The position numbers and the translations under genes are program-made. 64,000 bases of DNA from Amia ocellicauda (taxonomy: Eukaryota > Chordata > Actinopteri > Amiiformes > Amiidae). The stretch spans positions 4,775,357-4,839,356 of the forward strand of contig NC_089863.1 in the NCBI RefSeq assembly GCF_036373705.1, in the 5' to 3' direction. Below are positions 22,573-33,275 of the stretch, piece by piece. The stretch's first letter is position 1. Each line of letters starts with the position of its first letter. The notes below the pieces were generated by a model that worked only from the letters and a program-made list of their open reading frames with translations, did not search any database and was not told the origin of the DNA.

Positions 22573-23793
22573 CACTCACCTAAAGGATTATTAGGAATAC
22601 CTGTTCAATTTCTCATTAATGCAATTATCTAACCAACCAATCACATGGCAGTTGCTTCAATGCATTTAGGGGTGTGGTCCTGGTCAAGACAATCTCCTGA
22701 ACTCCAAACTGAATGTCTGAATGGGAAAGAAAGGTGATTTAAGCAATTTTGAGCGTGGCATGGTTGTTGGTGCCAGACGGGCCGGTCTGAGTATTTCACA
22801 ATCTGCTCAGTTACTGGGATTTTCACGCACAACCATTTCTAGGGTTTACAAAGAATGGTGTGAAAAGGGAAAAAAATCCAGTATGCGGCAGTCCTGTGGG
22901 CGAAAATGCCTTGTTGATGCTAGAGGTCAGAGGAGAATGGGCCGACTGATTCAAGCTGATAGAAGAGCAACTTTGACTGAAATAACCACTCGTTACAACC
23001 GAGGTATGCAGCAAAGCATTTGTGAAGCCACAACACGTACAACCTTGAGGCGGATGGGCTACAACAGCAGAAGACCCCACCGGGTATCACTCATCTCCAC
23101 TACAAATAGGAAAAAGAGGCTACAATTTGCACAAGCTCACCAAAATTGGACAGTTGAAGACTGGAAAAATGTTGCCTGGTCTGATGAGTCTGGATTTCTG
23201 TTGAGACATTCAGATGGTAGAGTCAGAATTTGGCGTAAACAGAATGAGAACATGGATCCATCATGCCTTGTTACCACTGTGCAGGCTGGTGGTGGTGGTG
23301 TAATGGTGTGGGGGATGTTTTCTTGGCACACTTTAGGCCCCTTAGTGCCAATTGGGCATCGTTTAAATGCCACGGCCTACCTGAGCATTGTTTCTGACCA
23401 TGTCCATCCCTTTATGACCACCATGTACCCATCCTCTGATGGCTACTTCCAGCAGGATAATGCACCATGTCACAAAGGTCGAATCATTTCAAATTGGTTT
23501 CTTGAACATGACAATGAGTTCACTGTACTAAACTGGCCCCCACAGTCACCAGATCTCAACCCAATAGAGCATCTTTGGGATGTGGTGGAACGGGAGCTTC
23601 GTGCCCTGGATGTGCATCCCACAAATCTCCATCAACTGCAAGATGCTATCCTATCAATATGGGCCAACATTTCTAAAGAATGCTTTCAGCACCTTGTTGA
23701 ATCAATGCCACGTAGAATTAAGGCAGTTCTGAAGGCGAAAGGGGGTCAAACACAGTATTAGTATGGCGTTCCTAATAATCCTTTAGGTGAGTG
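22573..23793 (+). mobile_element. Complete Tc1/mariner transposon
   Basis: Both ends carry the perfect inverted repeat CACTCACCTAAAGGATTATT (22573-22592; complement at 23774-23793), extending with mismatches a few bases inward, and both are flanked by TA (in fact TATA). The length is about 1.22 kb, and it holds one intact transposase gene. Ends and ORF are both whole, so the insertion is young. Confidence 0.95.
22721..23761 (+). CDS. Tc1/mariner transposase, intact, DD36E spacing
   Basis: Cut-and-paste transposase of 346 aa, expected to bind the terminal repeats and insert at TA. Residues 1-120 hold the paired helix-turn-helix DNA-binding region (SISQSAQLLGFSRTTISRV as the first recognition helix). 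The catalytic triad is D155 (WSDES), D246 (QQDNAPCH) and E283 (NPIEHLWD). Counting gives 36 residues between the second D and the E, against 34 in classic Tc1 or Sleeping Beauty, which is the hallmark of the DD36E (Incomer) family. A glycine-rich box (GGGGVMVWG) is present. No stop or frameshift. Activity is not shown by sequence alone. Confidence 0.95.
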   Translation: MGKKGDLSNFERGMVVGARRAGLSISQSAQLLGFSRTTISRVYKEWCEKGKKSSMRQSCGRKCLVDARGQRRMGRLIQADRRATLTEITTRYNRGMQQSICEATTRTTLRRMGYNSRRPHRVSLISTTNRKKRLQFAQAHQNWTVEDWKNVAWSDESGFLLRHSDGRVRIWRKQNENMDPSCLVTTVQAGGGGVMVWGMFSWHTLGPLVPIGHRLNATAYLSIVSDHVHPFMTTMYPSSDGYFQQDNAPCHKGRIISNWFLEHDNEFTVLNWPPQSPDLNPIEHLWDVVERELRALDVHPTNLHQLQDAILSIWANISKECFQHLVESMPRRIKAVLKAKGGQTQY

Positions 23794-24071
23794 TATATGT
23801 GAATAGTATAATCAGCCTTATGGGCGATTGTATCGTCTATAAAAGACAATATAGTATTGTGGTGTCCCCTAAATATCCGTCTCCATTTTACTACTACCAT
23901 ATACCTTTATAGTGCTACTTTACAGAACACATTAAACTTAATAAGGTGTAATCAAAGGTTTCTTTTATAGCAATTTGTCATTTCTGACACTTGTTTCCTC
24001 ACACAAGCAAGACTCCATGGCATTCCTAGAATTAAATGCACACGAGACAAGAATGGTTACATTTCAATCAT

Positions 24072-24077
24072 TTTATT
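24072..24077 (-). terminator. Poly(A) signal of ZPB copy B
   Basis: AATAAA on the minus strand about 28 bases after the stop codon, as in copy A, although the surrounding 3' flank has diverged. Confidence 0.6.
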
Positions 24078-24104
24078 GAGCCATGACAGATTTAACCTCC
24101 CCAT

Positions 24105-26149
24105 TCAGAGTGGGGTCTTCTGCACCAGGGGCCGCTCTCTCCACACAGCAGCCAGTCCCAGAGCACCGAGCACCAGCACAGCACAGGCAGCCACTCCAAG
24201 CACAGCATAGCTGAAGACCTGGGGCCCTGTGGGGACAGGAGAGGGACAGGCTGCTCACAAGGGCAGAGGACACAGGGCCAAGCCCCAGCAGAGTCCAGCT
24301 CCCCTCCTCACCTTCACTGGGAGAAGCCCTCCTGTCCACAGCAGGGAGCTCAGAGGCCATCAGGATCACTTCCCCACTGGACACCACTGCAGTCCCCCCA
24401 GGGGCCCTCTGCACTGAGGTCACAGCTCTCCCTGCAGGACAGGAGCAGCATTACAGCAGCCAAGAGCAGGCCCAGTAACAGAAGGGCATTTCTCCAGTAG
24501 GATCTCCCTGTGCTGGCATTGAGATCCATCAATCCCCATCACACTGGAACCAGCTACTCACGTATTCTGCGGCTGCACTGAGGGACACAGCTGTCTGTGG
24601 CATTAGGTCGGCACACGGCTGCACTACAGTGGATGAACACCTGGGGGAGCAAGAGATGCAGCTCAATACAAACCCATTCAATCCAGTGAAGCCCATTGAT
24701 CTCCTCGGACAGAACCTCACCGTCTCCTTCAGAGGGAGCTGGGAGCCAGCGTCCACAAAAGTGAACATCTGGACCACGAAGCGCTCATAGTGCGTTGGGT
24801 ACAGCAGCCTGGAGGAGCCGCCCACAGGAATCAAGCTGGTCTGGTACGGGTCATCTTTGTATGGACACCTGGAAGGACAACCACACCCAGGTCAAGAGCT
24901 CTGCCCAAACCAGCAGCACAGGTTGGCCAGCAGGAGAGACAGGGCTCCAGTTACCCATTCACCAGCAGGCTCCACTGGGGCTGGCCGAGAGGGTTGGAGG
25001 TGGACGTTGCCCAGCAGTCTTCCAGGGTAAGGACGATGTTGGGGTCAGTCCTGTTCAGGATGCGAACCTCAACATACACAGGATCCCGCAGGACCTTGGT
25101 CACAGGGTAGTCCACATCCCTGTAGTAGGAGTCATACACGGCTTCTACAGAGGAACAGCAGGGCTGTTAGGAAGCCAACATGCATTGGAAGCCCTTCACT
25201 GCCACGGCCCTGTGGACAGCTGGGCACAGTACCTGTTGCAATCCTGAGCTCCACACTGAGGGGCCCCGGGGCCACGACTGAAGGGGGAGGGGGGGCTGCA
25301 GTGTAGACTACAGCCTCCACAGGAAGCAGCTCACTGCCCGAGTACCGGCAGAGGAAGGTCAGCCTGGAGGGAGAAGCAGCCAGCAGTGGATCAGTCGGGA
25401 CCCTCACCAAGGGGAAAGGCCACTGGGGGCACAAGGGAGCCACTCACTCATAGAGGCTGTCCCTGGTGATGGAGCCATCAGGCCCCTTCTGAACGTCAAA
25501 GGCAGAGGACATCATGTTCTCATACAGCAGGTCTCCCCCCTCAGCCTGGAACACCAATCACAGCCCACATTAGACACCAGACAGGGGGCACAGCAGGCAG
25601 CAGCTCCACACAGGGCTGCGATGCTCCTGGCAGTGCTGGGAGAGGCTCACCTTCAGGATGCTGCCGCAGGCACTGACTGGGAACTGGAACTTGGCAAAGC
25701 CAGCAGTGGTGCTGACAGGAGTACAGGGGGCGCTCTGACCCCCCAGCAGGCTGACGGTATCGAGGCTCAGCGGAGGGGTGGTGACGTCCCTGGGCACCAC
25801 AAGCACGAACTGCCCATCCGTGGTGCACTGCACCGTCACTGCAGGGAGAGGGCAGTATTGTAGCGAGGATTCAATCACACCAAGAGCACGACCTGCAGAT
25901 CTGCAGCTGTGTTTCACTGGCGACCCTCTCACCGTCACTGCTGTAGTAACAGCGCTGTCTGGCCCTCGGATCAAAGCAGCAGTCACTCGCCTCACAGTCC
26001 GCGCTACTGACCGCCGGGTCTCCACACGCCATCTTCTCAGCCTCACTGACCTGACATTTCTGAACCTGGGCTAAAGACACACCAATGGCTGCTGCCAGCA
26101 GCACAGAGACACAAACCCAGACCCGCACATTGATCCCACACTTCTCCAT
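24105..26149 (-). CDS. ZPB-class egg-coat glycoprotein, copy B
   Basis: Near twin of the gene at 3223-5258. Coding exons (minus strand, 5' to 3'): 25933-26149, 25651-25838, 25448-25545, 25233-25363, 24955-25144, 24721-24868, 24562-24640, 24312-24431, 24105-24226. Every exon has the same length as in copy A, and the product is again 430 aa. Signal peptide, six-cysteine trefoil, ZP domain, furin-type RRIRR and C-terminal anchor are all kept. Visible differences are few, such as WVC for WIG at residues 11-13 and KTPL for KTLL at the C-terminus. Intron 3 differs by a small insertion. Two active, nearly identical genes or ongoing gene conversion would both explain this. Confidence 0.93.
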
Positions 26150-26189
26150 CTCAAAACACTACAAGCGAAGTAGTGAGAAGCCGCGCTCA

Positions 26190-26256
26190 GCTCCTTAAAT
26201 ACCTCCGAGCCCTGATTGGCGGAGGGCAGCGATTGGACAGATCCGAATTGGCGCTT
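26190..26256 (-). promoter_or_regulatory. ZPB copy B core promoter
   Basis: Same TATTTAA element and three upstream CCAAT motifs as copy A, with only a few substitutions. Confidence 0.55.
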
Positions 26257-26867
26257 GTGCGTGATGAGTCCTGCAGCGTGTCCGGCGTGTGCCAGGCACA
26301 GGGGTCAGGGTGCCTGGGCACTGTTAACACCGGAGACTGGGTGGTGAGGTGCGTGTGAGAAAAGTACAATAATTGCCGATTACCCATTAACTGTTTATTA
26401 CCATAATAGTACTATTAGTACTACTACTTAATACATTTCATGTATTATAAGATCAAATTTCTGTATGTGGCCGTTGTTTTTGCATAATTTATTAAATGAA
26501 TATGTAATTTGATTGATCATTGTTTAAGCGTAGACGGATCTAAAAGGCTGTAAATGCTCACTGCTGATTGGCAGGTGACGTACATTCCGTCGTTATTTTA
26601 GAAGCAATTAAAAACACACAGCAGACGTTAACAAATATTTCATTAAATGCTTCTAACATAGTGTGTATGAGGTTGTGGGAGCAGTAAGTGGTTGGCAGAA
26701 CTATGTAATTAAAATGAAGAATTGAAGATCATTTACATCATATCCGCAGTGCCAGAAGAACATGAACCTGAGACTTGTGTGGAACACTATTGAAGCAACA
26801 TCTTACACGGGATTTATAGCGCAGTCGTTCCCGATCCTGAAATTCAAATTACACAATTTGCGTAGAG

Positions 26868-27115
26868 AACCGCCTGCGATTGGCGTCTGCGGACGCCAGC
26901 ACCATTAAAACCACTACCGCACCCAGACCGTTTCTGTGAGCCTGCATGGCGCTATATAAATACAGCTCAAAACTGACACTACCGCACTAGCCTGGCGCCC
27001 TACCTCATATAGCTCCCAGGCAATTACGATCAGGTGCTGTCAATCACGGGTTAATGGCGCAGAAGCAATTCACACGATTTCAATTGAAATGATCGGCAAG
27101 CCTCGATAAACTAGT
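26868..27115 (-). pseudogene. ZP3 5' stub left in unit B
   Basis: Matches unit A 10930-11180: the end of the signal-peptide coding region, the ATG context (GCCATGCAGGC, read on the minus strand) and the TATA-containing upstream block. Everything 3' of codon 30 or so is missing; the sequence joins directly to the upstream flank of ZPB. The remaining coding bases also carry a small deletion relative to unit A. No ZP3 can be made from here, but a promoter may remain. Confidence 0.88.
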
Positions 27116-27437
27116 TGAAGTCCGAACCTGCGCGGAGAGGTAATATTCTCTGGGACTGTTATTCATTCTGGGTCCCAGTGCGCGGGAAACAGTATGGGGC
27201 GTAGATGGGCAGACTACATTTGGGTTATACAGTCCGGTGGACACCCTGTCCCGTGTCACAAGCAATGTGCGTCATTTCTGCAGGAATGCATTTACAAAGC
27301 TTTGTACACAAACCTACAGACCGATATCAATGTAGACAACAGCTCCGTGTAGAAATGTGGGCTTGAACCATTTTCCTTGTTCATTTTACTGATAGAATTA
27401 AGTACAAGAGGGCGCATATATCTTACTAACTTGTACC

Positions 27438-29457
27438 TGGGACAATGTTGAAATCAAGGGCGAAACTGACACGGGGGACGTGGGGACGTGTCCCCTCCAA
27501 TGTCACAGGCAAGCGATTTAATAACATTGTAGCGATCCTGGCCGGTGTATGTATGCCAGTAGGGCAGCCCAAGGTGGGGGGAGGATGTAAATGTATGTAT
27601 GCAGGGTGGCCTGGGTCAGTTCGCGGACCCTGTCTGTGTGAATGTGTGTTACATGTGGGGTGTTGTGTTGGGTTAGGGCGGGAAGTTTGTGGGTTAATTG
27701 TGGTTGTGTGGCTCCGCCCGTCTTTGGGTGGTACAGCCGGGAGCGGTGATTGGGTGGGAGTCAATGGGAAATCCCTGTGTGGAATTTATGCGGGTCTTAT
27801 TGCGATAGTGGGGTAAGTGGTGAAAGTAGGTGTAACTCTTTGAAAAGACCAATGAACACCAGTTTTGTTTTGGAAGACTTCTACTTCTTTTGCTTTTATT
27901 TCAACAACGACCATTAAAAGGTTAGGTCGCTACAATAGTAATGTGTTTATTCCGAACAATAACAGGAAGGTATTAAGTATGTTAACTAAGTAGCATAGTT
28001 GTGTCTTATAAAATAAAAACAAAAAACGAAATCAAAAAGTATTGAAGTGTTCATATGCATACAGTTTTTAATCTTCTCTATCAGACAATTGTAGGTAGTT
28101 ATGCTAACGTTGCTCTGAAAAACACGGTTACATGGAACAAACTTCGTCATTCTGAATGAAATTATTCAAGTTAATAATTTTTCGTCATTATGATTGAGGA
28201 GATAATAATGCTTAGTTAGACACTAATCTTTAATTTAATGTCAGCCTATTTGCATGTCGTCTGTTTGCACTTTGCAAAGAAATGTTTTTCCAACTTTTTT
28301 ATGTTATTGTCGCCTAAACCATATCTTCCTTATTTTATCACTGTGAGATCTAGCAACATTAAAAACAAAAACGTGGTTTGTTTTGTGTTTTATGGTTGTT
28401 ATTTTAAAGGGAGATTAACGTATTTATGCCCATAGTCTTTCCTTGAAGGATAATGTCATATGAAGAAGATTAAACTTTTTTTTTGGCAACACCCCCCCCA
28501 CCAGGATTAAGGCACCGCCCATAAAGTCTAACCCAATTCAAACACTGATTGAATCCATCCCATGTTTTCCCCTACGCCTTGCCTAACGACACACACACAC
28601 ACAATCCACTGTCGATGATCCACCAGGGGAGCTGTCGTCAAAACTGAACGGACCGCAAACCTACATCTTTTACAGTGGTGTGTAATCTGATCTCACAGGC
28701 GCGTTAATTAATGCACATGTAATGTCTTGTCTGCTGGAGTAAAATTACATGTTTTGTCTGAGCAGACATAGTAGCTGTTCTAATTTTCTTAAAGAACAGT
28801 AAGTTACAGAAGCAGCCATCATTCCTCTCATTGCATCTAATCTTCTTGCAAAATGGCATATACGTACATTTTGACGAGGTAAAGGCTACTATGTCTTACA
28901 GCTTTTTGTTTGTTTTTACTAATTTACCAGAGTGATCATCTGAGACTGTGGCAAGGGCGAGCAGTATAGATGTTAGGGATGAGATGGAGCATGTTCACGT
29001 CAGGGACAGGGCAGAAGCTGAGCTCAGTGGTAGTAAGGAACATCAAACTCATATTAAGTTGTTGAATTGACCAAATCCATTATATAATTTAGTGTATATT
29101 AGACATCATGAAGCAAAACCTTTCTTTCAATATGCTATCTGTAGGTTATTTTTTCACTCCCAGTGGTAACTCCTCCTTAAGGTTCACTTCTCATTTTTCA
29201 CTTGGGGGTTGGTGTATGGTTTTCTTCTTTCTTTTGCTCTCCTCCCCCATTTAACCTCCTTTCGTGAGCAGAAGCCGGCCTGCCTCTGGTTTCCTCCGTC
29301 TGTGGTTTCGTTTCACCGGTGCAGGAGTGTCTGTTGGGTGTTACAGGAAATCCTGGTCTCTGGGGGCAGCTCTCTGCTCTGCTGGCTGCTCCTGGGGGTT
29401 ACGGTTGGCATGTCTTGCCCATGTGGTGCGGTCCTCTGTCCTGGAGGGGGAGTACTG
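27438..29457. other. 2-kb segment present only in unit B
   Basis: Unit A runs straight through this point (near 11700). The segment may be an insertion here or a loss in unit A; both borders touch a GTAC word. It holds an LTR-like piece at 27528-27934, a CA run near 28590, and AT-rich sequence. No exon recognised; the 123-aa open frame at 27445-27816 lies within the LTR-like piece and has no family features. Confidence 0.5.
27528..27934. mobile_element. Possible solo LTR
   Basis: About 407 bp bounded by TGTAGCGA and TCGCTACA, an 8-bp inverted repeat beginning TG and ending CA as LTRs do. A TTAAAAG run lies near the 3' end. I see no matching flanking duplication, so it may be old or miscalled. 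Confidence 0.4.
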
Positions 29458-29529
29458 TGATTCGGGCAGGGGTGTGGGGACACTCGTGTGCATGTAAGAG
29501 CAGACTAGAATGACAGCTCTCATGCTCTC

Positions 29530-29543
29530 ACCAGTGTGCACTC

Positions 29544-29575
<32 letters not shown>
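29530..29575. repeat. (CT)n tract
   Basis: CT dinucleotides just before the block homologous to unit A 11820-11880; the unit A tract is shorter. Confidence 0.8.
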
Positions 29576-29579
<4 letters not shown>

Positions 29580-29679
29580 GACCATAAATGAGCTCTATTG
29601 GCATGCCATTGTCTACAGCGTGAGCCTTAGATCAGCCAACCTGAGACAATAAGGACCTTATTAAATAACTGAGACCTGT

Positions 29680-29925
29680 TGGAACCAAAACCAGCAGAAG
29701 CCTGACTTTTAAATTGTGTAATAAAATAGTTGGTTCTTTAATAAGTTATTTATACAATTATATACTTACATTAAAACCCCTACTGTTTAAAATAATGAAA
29801 AGGCTCTGGTTTAGGAAATTAGTTCAATTAAGGGCCCAATTAAGTAATGGAAATCTCAGTTGGGACAAAAAACAGCAGTGTAGGGGCTCCTCCCGGACCA
29901 GGGTTGGGAACCACTGCTGTAAGAG
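29680..29925. mobile_element. Truncated hAT-like MITE, unit B copy
   Basis: Duplicate of 11945-12183 with a handful of substitutions. It has the right end only. Confidence 0.6.
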
Positions 29926-30219
29926 AAACGAATGTAACACAAGCGCCACGTTGATGTCATCAACAAGCGCCAGGTGGGCAACTTAGGAAATTCAGTGTGT
30001 GCGACAGGGGATGAGCGCACAGTGAGGAGGATTCAAGCACTCTCGCTGCCCTTGACCAGAGAGGAATAAAGAGGCACAGAACACAGTCAGCCAGCAGGTG
30101 GAACAGCCCTGATTTTATTTGTTATATTTTTTTTTTTTAAAGGAAGAGTGGAAGTCTGCCTTGGGAGGTGTTGTACCGCCTCCACCTCTCAGCTCGGCCA
30201 TTCCACGGCCCTGGGGCGA

Positions 30220-31762
30220 CTAGTACTGAGACACAGGGGCGTAGGCAGTGGTGGTGGACGTGTGGACGTTGATCATGTTCTTCCTGACCCGGACCTCTCG
30301 GGCCATTTGGCAAAGGGTGCAGCAGTGGCACCAGCACAGCATGGAGGCATCATCCAGGATGTTGCCCTGCACAGAGAGAGGGAGTGAGTGTGTGTGTGTG
30401 ATTAGGCTGAGGAAGCGGCTTGTGTTTGTGCCAGTGATGGAGAGTGGTGGGTAAGGGGTGTAAGTATGTTAGCCCGGGGGTGATAACAGGACACTGCCTC
30501 CAGTGGGACTTACCCGGATGCCGTATCTCTCCCGGATGGCCGTCCGCATGGCGATCTCTCCTGTGCCGGGCAGCAGCCAGGGAAGGCAGCAGCTCTCGCC
30601 CATGTCTGTGGCGGTCTGGCACGCCAGGCAGGGCAGGCAGAACGTCCCGCAGCAGCCTGGGAGAGATCGGAGGAAGGAGGGGAGAACAGCAGGAGTCAGG
30701 GACAGCCTTGATATCACTTAACACCCTTCCGCTAATCAGGGAGCCACCCACAGGACTCTTCAGTGCAACGCCCAGGGTGCCATGCAGCAGTGCAAACCTC
30801 TCTCTCTCAGATGTATAATAACAGGAAACAGGCTAGCTGTAGCTAGTCACACAGTTAGACCGTGTGGTTTCTCTCGTACCCAACGGTGACTTTGTTTCTT
30901 TTCTCTTTCTCACAGTTCGAGAGATAGTATCAGGAAGTGGAAGGGAGGGGTGTGGGCACAGAAGTCACCAACAAATCCAAGATGGCCACTGTGTTTTGAA
31001 AAAGGCCACCTAGTCTAGGGTCACTGCCTGACTTATTTTCCATCAGACAATTTCAGTGGCATGTATTTTTCTGGTGCTAGCACTTTAAAATACACTAGGA
31101 AAGGGTGAAATACACAGGCAAGCACAAGCGATGCTTAGAAAGAGGAAACGAGACAAACAGGTGTGTTCAGCACCAGGGCTGCTGGGAAAACCTTTAAAAG
31201 CTCCCGATATTAGCTGTTCAATATGTGATTAACCATCTTAAAACCCCACCAAGCAAAACATTATTAGTGACCCTGGTGGGGCAGAGGGGTCAGTCGTGCA
31301 CCCAGGGGTCCCAACCCCAGTCCTGGAGGAGCCCCCACCCTGCTGGTTTTGGTTCCAGCTGAGCTCTCAGTTACTTAATTGAACCTTAATTGAAATAATA
31401 ATATGATTAGGTTTGACTTTTGAAATTGTGTAATAGAACAGCTGGTTCTTTTATAAGTTGTTTTACAATTCTATACTTAACTTCAAAATAATTAAAAGGC
31501 TCAGATTCAGGAACTTATTAGTTGAATTAAGGTTCAATTAAGTAATTGGGAGCTTGGTCTGAACACAGATCAGCAGGGTGGGGAATTGGAAGCCCTCGGT
31601 CTACACGGAGGTGCTGTCGGACGCATGCGCGGACTCACAGATGCCCATGTCGTCGAAGCAGTCGCAGATGCCCGAGTTCCAGGTGTCGCTTCTCTGGGCG
31701 CTGGTCACCTGCTGCACCACCACGGCGCCCGGCTGTGACATCATCGCTCCTGGAGCAGCCAT
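30220..31762 (-). CDS. PLAC8/cornifelin-like protein, copy B, full length
   Basis: Small cysteine-rich PLAC8-family protein, 137 aa, in three coding exons (minus strand, 5' to 3'): 31639-31762, 30514-30656, 30220-30366, with GT-AG introns in phases 1 and 0. Residues 26-42 give DTWNSGICDCFDDMGIC, followed by CCGTFCLPCLAC (43-54), DMGESC, RERYGIRG and CCTLCQMAREVRVRK, matching the family layout seen in cornifelin (RERYHIQG, CALCQMARE). No signal peptide is seen. An AGGGTTTGC context upstream of the ATG looks like a splice acceptor, so a 5' UTR exon may lie further right. AATAAA (minus) is at 30114-30119. Its role beside egg-coat genes is unknown; family members act in varied cell contexts. Confidence 0.85.
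31300..31590. mobile_element. hAT-like MITE in PLAC8-like intron 1, unit B
   Basis: Begins near CAGGGGTCCCAACCCCAGTC and shows the family interior (CCCTGCTGGTTTTGGTTCCA, TTAATTGAA repeats, GATCAGCAGGGTGGGG). The right end is eroded. Unit A keeps only its right half (about 12985-13105). Confidence 0.55.
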
Positions 31763-31854
31763 GCAAACCCTGGGGGTGGGATCGTTTTAGGACCACAGAG
31801 AAGCATTCGGCACCGGCCGGCCAGACCACCTCCTAACATCGGGTACTGCTTATT

Positions 31855-31958
31855 ATTAGTAGTAATATTAGAAGTAGTAGTAATATTAGTATTAGTAGTA
31901 GTAGCAGTAGTAATATTAGTATGATGATGTATTATTGGTAGTAGTAGTATGAATATTG

Positions 31959-32003
<45 letters not shown>

Positions 32004-32101
32004 TAATTATAATAATAATAATATTGCAAAACAGCGGGGCCAGATCCACATTTAATTAATTAAATAATTGTTTTGTTTCTCATGTACTTTCTTTTGTACT
32101 C

Positions 32102-32151
<50 letters not shown>
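31855..32151. repeat. TAG/ATT microsatellites and (TA)n run
   Basis: AGTAGT and ATT triplets to about 32001, then an unbroken TA run at 32104-32151. All lie in the unit B flank. Confidence 0.9.
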
Positions 32152-32153
<2 letters not shown>

Positions 32154-32477
32154 GTGTGACGAAGCCAATGCTAAAAACTTAATTCAGTTAATTGCTTATA
32201 GACTTTTAATAATAAAAATGTCGAAATAACACCGGAAAAACAGACAGTTAAGGATCACTAACAGAGAAACGAAACTTACCTAAACGAAACTTTTGGGTAC
32301 CACAAGGTAAAATAAAACAATCCGTCACACCGGGATATGACTGTAATGTAGCGATGCAGTAAGGTTTTTGGTAGATTTCTATATTTGGAAATATAGTCTT
32401 ATCCCAAGTTCTTTTGAAATCTAAATTCAATTATCTAAATTATGTTAACAATTAAATTCTCATAATATTAATAATAA

Positions 32478-32480
<3 letters not shown>

Positions 32481-32508
<28 letters not shown>

Positions 32509-32536
32509 AAGAAGAAGAAGAAGAAGAAGAAGAAGA
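32481..32536. repeat. (GAA)n microsatellite
   Basis: About 18 GAA/AAG triplets, replacing the AAT triplets of unit A at the same place. Confidence 0.9.
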
Positions 32537-32954
32537 ATAGCTTTAAGGCATTATACACTCAATTGTGCTGAAATGAACACTGAACGGTGGGCTTTAGAAC
32601 TGGAAAGTAGTCGTTTTCACACCGTGTTAACAGCGTGCAAATGATCTAAACACATTTATTGATTCATATTTATATGTGCATAATATTAATAGCGCCCACA
32701 TCAATATATATATTTATAATATATTTAAGTCTGCAGAAATCTTTAGACAGCAGTTGTCTTACCGTTGCGTTACTATAGGTGAAGGTACAGCGCCGATATG
32801 CACGCAGTGTTTCTGTGCAGTTCTGTACTTGCAGCTCTCACTGTGACTGAACCCCCTCTCCTCCCCTCCCCTCCCCTCCCACGATTATTTCCGCTATTCG
32901 CAGAAACACAGGCTCGATTTCATGAAAAGTTTAATGTCAGTTTCCGTCACTTGG

Positions 32955-33275
32955 CAAATTCAATGTGGACAAGTGCAAGGTAATACATGCAGGTAACAAT
33001 AATTTCCACTATAATTACACTATGGGAGGAACAGAACTAGATGAAGTAACACATGAGAAAGACCTAGGAGTCAATGTGGTCTCCTCACTTTCTCCATCCA
33101 AACAATGTGGGGAAGCAATAAAAAAGGCAAACAGAAACTCCCCAGCGATGTGGTTGAAGCGACAATTTGTGAACATTAAAAAAATAGACTGGATAGGATC
33201 CTTGATCACTTAGTTATTAATGGACACCAAACGAGCACGATGTGGCGAATGGCCTCCTCTCCACTGGACACTTGC
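32955..33275 (+). mobile_element. CR1/L2/Rex-like LINE 3' fragment
   Basis: Plus-strand reading MDKCKVIHAGNNN, YTMGGTELDEV, EKDLGVNVVSS and SKQCGEAIKKAN, then the usual tail TTAATGGACACCAAACGAGC. The middle of the coding region is deleted between KKANR and NSPAMW. Dead copy. Confidence 0.8.

Noticed and set aside
27445-27816. 123-aa plus-strand frame
   Set aside because: Lies inside an LTR-like block and has no recognisable domain; the antisense frame of similar length is just as open.
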